Shown: piece by piece, positions 33,996 through 41,672 of the stretch
Layout: each line of letters opens with the position of its first letter
Numbering within the stretch: position 1 is the first letter of the stretch
From: Synergistota bacterium
Lineage (GTDB): Bacteria > Synergistota > Synergistia > Synergistales > Synergistaceae
Assembly (NCBI GenBank): GCA_023450745.1
Contig: JAEXGR010000018.1
Span: forward strand, 1 to 64,000
Direction: 5' to 3'
Length of the DNA stretch: 64,000 nt
Notes under the pieces: generated by a model
Databases searched by the model: none
What the model was told of the DNA's origin: nothing
What the model saw: only the letters and a program-made list of their open reading frames with translations
Made by a program: the position numbers and the translations under genes

Positions 33996-35162
33996 TCAGA
34001 TCCAGTGTTTGCCGGAGGAGAAGAGCGGGTGCGGCTCGATGCGGAAACGGCCGCGCGGCGAGGAGGAATAATAACCGAAGCCCTCTTGGCCTTGCGCGTA
34101 ATTCTCAAAATAGAGGTCAAAGCCGTTGCGGTTGAGCGCGACGAAGGCGTCCTCGAACGATTTGAAACAGAGCTGGTCAAAGACCACCGCCGTGTCCGTC
34201 GAGAAAAAGACGCTCGCCTCATGCGGGAGCTCAGATTCCGCGACAAAGGCCCAGACTTCGTCCTGCGTGCCGAGCTCCTTCACCCACCAGCGGCAGCCGC
34301 CGGGGTCCAGCCTCATGAGGTCATACGGCATACCGTTATCGGAGGGCCTGCCGTCCGCGCTCTCCCTGCCGCAGCAGAAGAAGTTATAACGCGCATCCAG
34401 ATACTTTTTATTGAACTCGTCGACGATCTTTACCGCCTCCTGCGGCATGAGGATGTTCAGCAGCGTCACCCAGCGCTTCGAGACGGGGCCGTAGAAAGCT
34501 TCGGCGATCGCGCCCGCGATACAGGCCTGCGTGTCCGAGTCGCCGCCAAGGGAGATGGCGTTGCAGAGCGCGTCCTCGTAAGATTCGGATTCTAAAAAGG
34601 CGATGATCGCCTCGGGGACGCTGCCCTGACAGGAGGAATCGAAGACGTATTCGGGGCGGATCGCCTCCAGCGTCCGGCTGAGGTTGTAGCCGAATTCGCC
34701 GGCGACGTAGTCCCTGATCTCCTCCTTGCTCTTGCCAGTCCGCGCGAGAAAGACGGCGGCCGCGACGGCGCAGGCGCCCTTAACGCCCTCCGGGTGGTTG
34801 TGGCTCGGGAGGGCGCTCCTTTTGGCCTCCGCAAGCACCTCGTCGAGGCTCTCAAAAGCCCAGCCGACGGGGGAGACCCTCATCGCGGAGCCATTGCCGT
34901 AGCTCTCTCCGGCTTCGTCGCTGTCGGAGAGGCACCAGCGGTAAAATTTCTGCCCATAGCCCGCGTTCGGGTAGGAGCGGCCCCAATATTTAAAGACGGG
35001 CATGTAATCGTAGCCGTGGAGAAGCGCGTCCGCCGTCGCGACGGTCAGCACGGAATCATCCGTGAACCGGCTCTTCTCCGAGATAAAATCAAAATCTTTG
35101 GATTTGTGCGGGGCCCGTTCAAAGACGGAACCCACGATGTCGCCGATCAGCGCGCCTAACAT
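33996..35162 (-). CDS. ADP-ribosylglycohydrolase family protein with an extra C-terminal domain
   Basis: A 388-residue protein. Residues 1-255 match the ADP-ribosylglycohydrolase (DraG) fold: MLGALIGDIVGSVFE, the metal-binding SRFTDDSVLTVATADAL, and near the end SLGGDSDTQACIAGAIAEAF. These enzymes remove ADP-ribose from proteins or small molecules. Residues from about 265 onward (LMRLDPGGCRWWVKELGTQD and following) form an additional domain of roughly 120 residues that I do not recognise. It has Trp-rich beta-type character. No ADP-ribosyltransferase is visible nearby. Confidence 0.85.
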   Translation of the reverse strand: MLGALIGDIVGSVFERAPHKSKDFDFISEKSRFTDDSVLTVATADALLHGYDYMPVFKYWGRSYPNAGYGQKFYRWCLSDSDEAGESYGNGSAMRVSPVGWAFESLDEVLAEAKRSALPSHNHPEGVKGACAVAAAVFLARTGKSKEEIRDYVAGEFGYNLSRTLEAIRPEYVFDSSCQGSVPEAIIAFLESESYEDALCNAISLGGDSDTQACIAGAIAEAFYGPVSKRWVTLLNILMPQEAVKIVDEFNKKYLDARYNFFCCGRESADGRPSDNGMPYDLMRLDPGGCRWWVKELGTQDEVWAFVAESELPHEASVFFSTDTAVVFDQLCFKSFEDAFVALNRNGFDLYFENYAQGQEGFGYYSSSPRGRFRIEPHPLFSSGKHWI

Positions 35163-35211
35163 CTATATCATCACTCGCCTATTCAAAAATTCAACAGTGA
35201 CATATATTATA

Positions 35212-35856
35212 CTACAGCCCTTTCTGTTCGGGACGCTCAAAGGGATCGCCAAGATGGGCGGCGTCCCCCATCAAAAGCATCCGCGGCGCGAACCCCTCTC
35301 TGACCTCCACCACGGTAATGCTGCAGTTGGGCACCTGGAAGCGGAAGAAGCTGGAGAGCGGCGCGCCGAGCCAGTAGCAGAGCAGCACCTTGATCACCGC
35401 GTCGTGCGAGGCAAGCAGCACGTCGCCCTGATATTTTTTTGCCGCCGCCTCAACGGCGGGCGCCGCGCGCCGCAGGATGTCGTCAAGGTTCTCGCCGCCC
35501 GCTCCGGGCATCGTCACCGTTTCGGGGGCGGTGTGCCATTTATGGAGCTCCGCGGGCCATTTTGCGGCGATTTCGTCGGCGAGGCGTCCCTCCCAGTCGC
35601 CGTGATTGATCTCCGTCAGCGCCGCCGCCGTTAAGAATTCGCCGTATTCGCACCGCGCCGCGGCGCGCTCGGCGGTCTCTCGCGCGCGCGCGAGGGGGCT
35701 CGTCAGCACCGCCGCGAACTTATGCCCCGCGAGCCGTCCGCCGAGCATGTCGGCCTGCGCCCGGCCCCTTTCGTTGAGGTCGGTATCCTGCTGTCCCTGA
35801 AAGCGTCCCGCGACGTTCCAGGCCGTTTCGCCGTGTCTGATTACAAAAAACCGCAT
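35212..35856 (-). CDS. Histidine phosphatase family protein
   Basis: A 214-residue phosphoglycerate-mutase-like phosphatase. The catalytic RHG motif is in MRFFVIRHGETAWNVAGRFQ, followed by GQQDTDLNERGRAQADMLGG, and a second histidine is in VLLASHDAVIKVLLCYWLG. Related proteins act as alpha-ribazole phosphatase, phosphoserine phosphatase or broad phosphatases. It lies three bases after serA on the same strand; a PspA-type metal-independent phosphoserine phosphatase role, completing serine synthesis, is an attractive inference from the operon. Confidence 0.87.
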   Translation of the reverse strand: MRFFVIRHGETAWNVAGRFQGQQDTDLNERGRAQADMLGGRLAGHKFAAVLTSPLARARETAERAAARCEYGEFLTAAALTEINHGDWEGRLADEIAAKWPAELHKWHTAPETVTMPGAGGENLDDILRRAAPAVEAAAKKYQGDVLLASHDAVIKVLLCYWLGAPLSSFFRFQVPNCSITVVEVREGFAPRMLLMGDAAHLGDPFERPEQKGL

Positions 35857-35859
35857 CGC

Positions 35860-37506
35860 CTATCCCGCCTTTGTAAAATCTACGGTCGTGACCCAGACCA
35901 TGTCGCCGTTTTTCACAAGCTCGCCGCGCAGCTTGTCGTCCGTCTCACCGTCGATTTCCAGCGCGCCGAGCGCGAGGCCGCTGCCCTCCTTGCGTCCGAG
36001 GGCGAAGTTCGCGATGTTGACGCCCGCCGCGCCTAAGACGCTGCCGATCTTGCCGATGACGCCGGGGCGGTCGTGGTTCTGGAAGATGAGCAGCTTGCCG
36101 CTGGGCACAAAGTCCACCCAGTAGTCGTTGACGCGGACGATGCGCTGGCGTCCCTCTTCGGTGATCGTCGCCAGCAGCGATACCGCGCCCTTTTCCGTCT
36201 CCAGCTCCACTTCGATGGTATTCTTGTAGGTCTTGGACTCGCCGCAGCTCTCGTCTATCGATATGTGGCGGTCCTTCGCGAGCAGCGGGGCGATCATGTA
36301 GGTGACGGAGGAACCGACGCTCACCTCGAGCATCCCCTTGAGGACGGCGATGGTGTAGGGGCGCAGCTGGTTCGCGACGCGCTTCTCCTCGTCATCGAAG
36401 AGCGCGCCGCGCAGCGTCACGTGGCAGTTGTGGGCGGCGGACCCGCGCACCTGCGCGAGCTTCGCCGCGAGGACGCCGAGCTTGCGGGAGAGGCTGAGAT
36501 ACATCCGCTGGTCGCTGTTGAGCGCCTGCTCCAGGAAGGGCAGATTCACCGCGTGGGAATAGGGCTCGCCGCGGAGCACCATCAGCATGTTGTGCGCCGC
36601 GATCCGCGAGACCTCGGACTGTGCCTCGACGGTGTTCGCGCCGATGTGCGGCGTAATGACGATCCGTTCGGCGATGTCCTCCGCGAGGAATGGATGGTCC
36701 GCCGAAAGCGGCTCGGCGCTGAAGACGTCCGTCGCGAAGCCGGAGAGCCGCCCCTCGCGCACCGCCTCGGCCACCGCCGCCTCGTCGACGATGCCGCCGC
36801 GCGCGCAGTTGACGAAATAGGCGCCGTGCTTGAAGGCGCGCAGCATGTCCGCGTCGATCATGTTGCTGGTCTCCTGCGTCAGCGGCGTATGGATCGTCAC
36901 GACGTCGGCGAGGGATACGGCCCCTTCGAGGTCACTCACCAGCTCCACATTGAGAGAGTCGGCCTTCTTCTGCGGTATATAGGGATCGTAGGCGATGATC
37001 TCCATGCCGAAGGCGCGCGCGCGCTTCGCGACCTCGCTGCCGATGCGCCCAAGGCCGATGATGAGAAGCTTGCGGCCGCTGAGCTGGCACCCCGTAAAGC
37101 GGTTGCGGTCCCATTTGCCCTTGTGCAGCGAGCTGCAGGCCTGCGGCACATGACGCACGATGGCGAGCAGATTCGCCATCGTCAGCTCCGTCGCCGCTAG
37201 GGTGTTGCCGCTCGGCGCGTTGATGACGATGATGCCGTGGCGGCTCGCGACCGGCAAGTCGATGTTGTCGACGCCGACGCCGGCGCGCCCGATCACCTTG
37301 AGGTTTTTACCGGCCTCGATCTTCTTCTCGTCCATCGTCGTGCCGCTGCGCGTCAGAATCCCGTCGTAAGCGGGCAGCTTCGCGAGCAGCTCCTCTTCCG
37401 TAAGCCCCATCTCCACGTCGAAATCGACGTCGGGGGCGTTCCGGAAAATATCGAGTCCGGACTCGCCGACCTTTTCCGTTACCAGTATCTTCCATTTCTT
37501 ATCCAT
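35860..37506 (-). CDS. serA: D-3-phosphoglycerate dehydrogenase
   Basis: About 548 residues, the long SerA type: a substrate/nucleotide-binding part (ILTRSGTTMDEKKIEAGKNL, KVIGRAGVGVDNIDLPVASR, the Rossmann GLGRIGSEVAKRARAFGME), the catalytic His in IVITPHIGANTVEAQSE, an intervening domain (about 320-450) and a C-terminal ACT domain (FQNHDRPGVIGKIGSVLGAA). The ACT domain suggests serine feedback control. It oxidises 3-phosphoglycerate, the first step of serine synthesis. GGGAG eight bases upstream fixes ATG 37506, not ATG 37521. It follows the class V aminotransferase under the serine attenuator described at 38704-38948. Confidence 0.94.
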   Translation of the reverse strand: MDKKWKILVTEKVGESGLDIFRNAPDVDFDVEMGLTEEELLAKLPAYDGILTRSGTTMDEKKIEAGKNLKVIGRAGVGVDNIDLPVASRHGIIVINAPSGNTLAATELTMANLLAIVRHVPQACSSLHKGKWDRNRFTGCQLSGRKLLIIGLGRIGSEVAKRARAFGMEIIAYDPYIPQKKADSLNVELVSDLEGAVSLADVVTIHTPLTQETSNMIDADMLRAFKHGAYFVNCARGGIVDEAAVAEAVREGRLSGFATDVFSAEPLSADHPFLAEDIAERIVITPHIGANTVEAQSEVSRIAAHNMLMVLRGEPYSHAVNLPFLEQALNSDQRMYLSLSRKLGVLAAKLAQVRGSAAHNCHVTLRGALFDDEEKRVANQLRPYTIAVLKGMLEVSVGSSVTYMIAPLLAKDRHISIDESCGESKTYKNTIEVELETEKGAVSLLATITEEGRQRIVRVNDYWVDFVPSGKLLIFQNHDRPGVIGKIGSVLGAAGVNIANFALGRKEGSGLALGALEIDGETDDKLRGELVKNGDMVWVTTVDFTKAG

Positions 37507-37537
37507 TACACTGTCTCCCATCGCCTAGCGTCTGTAT

Positions 37538-38671
37538 TTATCCTTCAAAAATTTTTTGGGCAGTTTTAAGATATTTATCATCTGTATTTTTGCCAAGAGC
37601 TTCCGCAAAGGCCCGCAGGATATTTTCCATTTCATCCATGCCCCAATCGCTGTAGTGCGCGGCGCGGATCAGTTTTCCCTTAAGCGTCCCTTGGCCGCCG
37701 GCCGTCTCGAATCCCGCCGCGGCAAGACGCTTGCGTACCGCCTCGCTCGCGCCGTCCGGCGCGGAGAAGGCCGTCACGCCGGCGGAACGCAGGCTCTTGT
37801 CTTTCACCAGCAGCTCGCAGCCGAGCTCCTCAAGCGCCGCCGCGAAGGCGCGGGCATAGCGCCCGCGCCGCGCGAACCACTCCCGCGCGCCCGCGGCTAA
37901 AATAACGTCGAGCGCCGCGTCAAGCGCGTAATAGAGCGACACCGGCGGCGTATAGGGGTTGGCGTAGGATTCCGGCTTCATATTTTTCAGATGGAGCTTC
38001 AAATCAAAATAGTAGCTGGGGCACTCGCGCGCCGCAAGCGCCCCCGTCGCTTTCTTTGAGAGCCAGACGAGCCCGAGGCCGGGCGGCGTCATCAGCCCCT
38101 TCTGCGAGGCGGTGCAGAGCACGTCGACGCCCCATTTTTCGGGCAGGCACTCGATTGCGCCGACGGAGCTCACGCCGTCGACGAGTATCAGCGGACGGTC
38201 TTCGGCGGGCAGCGCCGCGATAATCTCCTGGACCGGCACGGTGACGCCGGTCGAGGTCTCGTTGTGGGTGATGAGCAGGGCGCGCGCGTCGGGGTTTTCG
38301 CGCAGCGCCGCCGCGGCGGCCTCTGGCGCGGGCGCGGCACCTGGGGCCGCGTCGACATATACGCCCTTGGCTCCCGTGCGGGCGGCGATCTCGCGGAAAC
38401 GGTCGCCGAAGACGCCGCAGGAGAGAGAAATAAACTTGTCTCCCGCGCGGAGGAAGTTCACGGCGGCGCATTCAAGCGCGCCCGTACCAGAAGAGGGAAG
38501 TATGATCACCGGCTGTTCGCTCTCCAAGAGGCTCTCCAGCTTGCGCGAGACGCCCTTGAAAAGCGCGGAAAATTCGCCGCATCTATGGCTGATCAACGGG
38601 GCCGCCCCAGCCCGGAGAACGCTCTCGGGAACCTCCACGGGGCCGGGAGTGAGCAGGTATTTTCTCTTCAC
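37538..38671 (-). CDS. Class V aminotransferase (alanine-glyoxylate/phosphoserine-type)
   Basis: A 377-residue PLP enzyme of the small class V aminotransferases: MKRKYLLTPGPVEVPESVLR, SSGTGALECAAVNFLRAGDK, the DGVSSVGAIECLP segment and the PLP lysine in CTASQKGLMTPPGLGLVW. Its place directly before serA and under a serine-responsive leader indicates it is the serine-pathway aminotransferase acting on phosphohydroxypyruvate, replacing a classical SerC; serine-pyruvate/alanine-glyoxylate activity is the alternative. The start GTG 38671 has a GGAGG site. The gene begins about 20 bases after the attenuator's T-run. Confidence 0.85.
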   Translation of the reverse strand: MKRKYLLTPGPVEVPESVLRAGAAPLISHRCGEFSALFKGVSRKLESLLESEQPVIILPSSGTGALECAAVNFLRAGDKFISLSCGVFGDRFREIAARTGAKGVYVDAAPGAAPAPEAAAAALRENPDARALLITHNETSTGVTVPVQEIIAALPAEDRPLILVDGVSSVGAIECLPEKWGVDVLCTASQKGLMTPPGLGLVWLSKKATGALAARECPSYYFDLKLHLKNMKPESYANPYTPPVSLYYALDAALDVILAAGAREWFARRGRYARAFAAALEELGCELLVKDKSLRSAGVTAFSAPDGASEAVRKRLAAAGFETAGGQGTLKGKLIRAAHYSDWGMDEMENILRAFAEALGKNTDDKYLKTAQKIFEG

Positions 38672-38691
38672 AATAAAACCTCCAGTGTATA

Positions 38692-38729
38692 AAAAATAAA
38701 AAGAGACCGAAAGAAAGCCTTCGATCTCA
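38692..38729 (-). terminator. Attenuator terminator of the serine operon
   Basis: On the minus strand GAGATCGAAGG (38729-38719) pairs with CTTTCGGTCTC (38714-38704), 11 pairs with two G-T, a 4-base loop, then TTTTTATTTTTT. It lies between the serine-rich leader peptide and the aminotransferase start. The 5' arm overlaps TTTTGAGATC, which can instead pair with the upstream GGTCTCAAA (38793-38785). Confidence 0.88.
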
Positions 38730-38776
38730 AAACGTTACCGCGGTTATTCGCCTGAATATGCTTACAACATCGGCGT

Positions 38777-38881
38777 TATTCGCTTTGAGACCGGCGGCGC
38801 GGCGCGGGACAGCCGCATGACGGGCATCCGGAGGAGAGAGACGATGACGATATCGACGATGAATAAGTTTTATTCCTCATG
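38777..38881 (-). CDS. Serine-rich leader peptide of the serine operon (34 residues)
   Basis: The ATG at 38881 is preceded by AAAGGAGAA at about 38887-38895. The 34-codon frame reads MRNKTYSSSISSSSLSSGCP and on to QSE, then TAA at 38779-38777. Nine of codons 7-17 are serine, using TCA, TCG, TCT and TCC. The segment GGTCTCAAA, which can pair with the terminator's 5' arm, covers codons 30-33 right before the stop. An upstream CTTTGAG (38904-38898) can also pair with CTCAAAG (38790-38784). A ribosome waiting for seryl-tRNA at codons 7-17 would leave this segment free to form the antiterminator; a ribosome finishing the peptide would cover it and allow termination. This is inferred from sequence, by analogy with trp and his leaders. 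Confidence 0.85.
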
Positions 38882-38919
38882 TTCCTTCTCCTTTGACTCA
38901 AAGTTTAATTAGCTAACAT

Positions 38920-38948
38920 TTATACCCCTAACTTTTCTTAATGTCAAT
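38920..38948 (-). promoter_or_regulatory. Sigma70 promoter of the serine operon
   Basis: Minus strand TTGACA (38948-38943), 17-base spacer, TATAAA (38925-38920). Transcription would start near 38913, about 32 bases before the leader ATG. The consensus match is the best in the window. Confidence 0.82.
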
Positions 38949-39052
38949 ACAAGAGGCCGCCATCCGCCAAAAATTTTTTATGTTTTGCTTACAGTCAGCC
39001 ATTTTTAATATATAATAACAAAGATACGCAAATATCAGGGGGAGAGGCGTTT

Positions 39053-40063
39053 ATGTGTAAAAAAAGCGAGGAGCTTCTATTATTTTTATTTACCGCTTCC
39101 GTATACTGTTTCATCTGTTTTTATCTTCCCCGCGCGTACCCGGAGCTGCCTAAGAATCTCTCGCGGTCTGTCGAGGCCGTCATTCCCGGCGGCGTTTCCG
39201 CGCGCCAGGCGGCGGAGATCATCGCGGGGGCGGGCGCCGTGGACGACGCCGGGGCTCTCGCGCGGGCGATGGCCGGCATCGGCATAGACCGCCGGATAAA
39301 GCCGGGGCTCTACAGCCTCTATAAATCGACGCCCGCGGGAGTCGCGCGGCAGCTGGCAAAGGCGAAGCCCGTCGTAAACAGGGTCACGCTGATCCCCGGC
39401 TTCCGCTATCGGCGGGCAGCCGCGCTCTTCGGCGTCAGCCCCGAGGGCGCGTCGTATTTCAACGCCGCGATGGAAAAGGCGGAAAACTTCCCGCCGGCGG
39501 TGAGGCCGTGGCTGCCGCCGAAAAAAGAGGAGCGCCTCGTCTTCCTGCTTCCCGAGACGTACTTCTTAGCCCCCGGGCCGCAGGCGGCCGACGAGTTTGT
39601 GAAGAGGGCCTCCGCGCTTTGGTACGAACGGATTGGCCGGGATATCCCCGCCGGCGCCGACGCGCGCTCCGTGCTGACGCGCGGCACGCTGGCCTCGCTC
39701 GTCGAGGGGGAGGCGAAGGCCGCCGACGAGCGGCCGGTCCTGGCCGGCATCTTCCTCAAGCGCCTGGAGAAAAACATGCGGCTGCAGTCGTGCGCCACCG
39801 TAATCTACGCCTGGGACGAACTGAATATAAAGAAGGAGCGCCTGTCCTACCGGGACCTCGAGATAAACTCCCCCTACAACACATACCTTGTGGGAGGCCT
39901 GCCGCCGGGGCCGATATGCGTCCCTGGCGAAAGCTCGTGGAAAAGCGCGCTCTCGCCCAAGAAGAGCGATTACCTCTTCTTCTTCGCGGGAAACGACGGG
40001 CGGCATGTCTTCAGCAAAAACTACGAAGAACACCTGGCAAAGCAGAGGAAGGCGGGGCTGTGA
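39053..40063 (+). CDS. mltG: Endolytic murein transglycosylase MltG
   Basis: A 336-residue protein with one N-terminal membrane segment (ELLLFLFTASVYCFICFYLP), a LysM-like region (SVEAVIPGGVSARQAAEIIA), and the YceG catalytic domain with ASLVEGEAK, where Glu218 is the catalytic acid, and LQSCATVIYAW plus NSPYNTYLVGGLPPGPIC. It cuts nascent peptidoglycan strands at the inner membrane. A possible -10 box TATAAT lies near 39013. It begins a plus-strand operon with DUF4911, tldD and ftsK genes whose ends overlap. Confidence 0.92.
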   Translation: MCKKSEELLLFLFTASVYCFICFYLPRAYPELPKNLSRSVEAVIPGGVSARQAAEIIAGAGAVDDAGALARAMAGIGIDRRIKPGLYSLYKSTPAGVARQLAKAKPVVNRVTLIPGFRYRRAAALFGVSPEGASYFNAAMEKAENFPPAVRPWLPPKKEERLVFLLPETYFLAPGPQAADEFVKRASALWYERIGRDIPAGADARSVLTRGTLASLVEGEAKAADERPVLAGIFLKRLEKNMRLQSCATVIYAWDELNIKKERLSYRDLEINSPYNTYLVGGLPPGPICVPGESSWKSALSPKKSDYLFFFAGNDGRHVFSKNYEEHLAKQRKAGL

Positions 40064-40311
40064 AGCCGGAGATAGCCGCGGTACGCCTCGTCGTGCCGCC
40101 AAAAGATATATACTATATCAGCTGGATCATAGACGCCGCGGAGGGCGTAGGCTTCCTCCAGACGGACGACGCGAAGGCTGGCAGGATAACGGTCTTCAGC
40201 CCGCGGGAGCAGCTGCCGCACATCATGGCGCTGGTGGAATCCCTGCGGGGCGAGGGCATCGAGATAAAGACCGACGACGAAACGAACGACACGGGAGAGG
40301 CTGAGATATGA
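40060..40311 (+). CDS. DUF4911 small protein
   Basis: An 83-residue protein from GTG 40060, which overlaps the mltG stop by four bases. It starts MKPEIAAVRLVVPPKDIYYI, then SWIIDAAEGVGFLQTDDAKA and GRITVFSPREQLPHIMALVE, a compact alpha/beta unit that matches DUF4911 as I recall it. The function is unknown. It ends by overlapping tldD by four bases, so it is translated within the mltG-tldD-ftsK operon. An open frame extends upstream into mltG but is out of frame with it and is not the gene. Confidence 0.72.
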   Translation: MKPEIAAVRLVVPPKDIYYISWIIDAAEGVGFLQTDDAKAGRITVFSPREQLPHIMALVESLRGEGIEIKTDDETNDTGEAEI

Positions 40312-41672
40312 CAGACAAATTTGAATTGCTGCACGATAACATAAAAGAGACGGTCAGAAGAGGGGCCCAATACGCCGACATCTTCATCCAGAGCGGCGAA
40401 GGGCATTCCGTCCATTTTGAGGACGGCAAAATAGACGGCATCTCGTCGTCGACCTCCGACGGCGCGGGAAGCCGCGTGATCATAGAGGGCCGGACCTTCT
40501 ACGCGCACGCCCCCGGCAACGACGAGGCCGCCGTCGCCGCCTCCTTCGCGGAATGCGCCGCCTCGGCCGGTATGGAGGGCGTAAGAGAGAGCTCCTCGCC
40601 GCGGCTGCTGATGGAGCGGGGCGAGCCCATCACGCCGCCCGCGGTAGACTTTTTCCGCGAGATAGACGAAACGATCAAAAAAGAATCAAAGCATATCAGG
40701 CAGAGCTCCTACCGTTACTCGGTCTCGCACCGGCGGGTGCTGATAATCAAGCCCGACGGCACGGCGGCCTTTGACAGGCGCTATTATTCCTCCTTCACGG
40801 CACAGGTGATCGCCGAACGGGACGGCGTATTGCAGACCGGCTCGGAACGCCGCTGCATGTCGCTCTGTGAGGAGGATTTCTGGCGCGGCGCCGCGCCGCT
40901 TGCGGTGGCGCGCACGGCGCTGCGCCGCGCGCTGCTGATGCTCGAGGCCCGTCCCTGCCCCGCGGGCGTGATGAACGTCCTCATGGACGGCGAGGCCGGG
41001 GGCACGATCATTCACGAGGCCTGCGGCCACGGCCTTGAAGCGGATATCGTGGAGAAGGACTACTCCGTCTACCGCGGCCGCGTCGGCGAGCAGGTGGCGC
41101 ACGAGAGCGTCACGATGATCGACGAGGCGGCGATGCCGGGGCTCTACGGCGCCTACCGTTTCGACGACGAGGGCACGCCCGCGCAGCGTACCGTCCTCAT
41201 CGAAAACGGCGTCCTGAAGGGATATCTCACCGACGTCCTCTCCTCGCAGCTCTACGGCCTGCCGCTGACTGGCAACGGCCGCCGTGAATCGTACCGGAAC
41301 ATCCCGGTGCCGCGCATGAGCAATACCTATCTGACGCCGGGCAAAGACGGCTTCGATTCGATGCTGGCCAGGACGGAAAACGGCCTTTACGTCAAAAAGA
41401 TGGGCGGCGGCGAGGTCGACCCAACGTCGGGAGACTTCGTCTTCTACGTCACCGAGGGATACCTCGTCGAAAAAGGGAAGGTCACCGTACCGGTGCGCGG
41501 CGCGATTCTGACGGGCAACGGCCCCGAGGCGCTCGCAAAAATCGCGGCGCTCGGCGACAACCTCATCATGGACCCGGGAATCTGCGGCAAATCGGGACAG
41601 GGCGTGCCGGTGACCGACGGACAGCCCTCCATGCTCATCGAGGGACTCACCGTGGGGGGCAGCGAGGCATGA
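40308..41672 (+). CDS. tldD: TldD/PmbA family metalloprotease
   Basis: A 454-residue protein. The zinc-binding motif is HEACGH (His236, Glu237, His241) within GGTIIHEACGHGLEADIVEK, with the later Cys ligand region near MDPGICGKSGQGVPVTDGQP. TldD pairs with TldE/PmbA as a heterodimer that degrades unfolded or small peptides; no PmbA partner follows here. It overlaps the DUF4911 gene and ftsK by four bases on each side. Confidence 0.9.
   Translation: MTDKFELLHDNIKETVRRGAQYADIFIQSGEGHSVHFEDGKIDGISSSTSDGAGSRVIIEGRTFYAHAPGNDEAAVAASFAECAASAGMEGVRESSSPRLLMERGEPITPPAVDFFREIDETIKKESKHIRQSSYRYSVSHRRVLIIKPDGTAAFDRRYYSSFTAQVIAERDGVLQTGSERRCMSLCEEDFWRGAAPLAVARTALRRALLMLEARPCPAGVMNVLMDGEAGGTIIHEACGHGLEADIVEKDYSVYRGRVGEQVAHESVTMIDEAAMPGLYGAYRFDDEGTPAQRTVLIENGVLKGYLTDVLSSQLYGLPLTGNGRRESYRNIPVPRMSNTYLTPGKDGFDSMLARTENGLYVKKMGGGEVDPTSGDFVFYVTEGYLVEKGKVTVPVRGAILTGNGPEALAKIAALGDNLIMDPGICGKSGQGVPVTDGQPSMLIEGLTVGGSEA

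Noticed and set aside
38672..38950. T-box riboswitch before the serine operon
   Set aside because: An ACCGCGG segment looked like a T-box element, but the TGGN bulge sequence and the specifier stem are missing, while the serine leader peptide and alternative stems explain the region fully.
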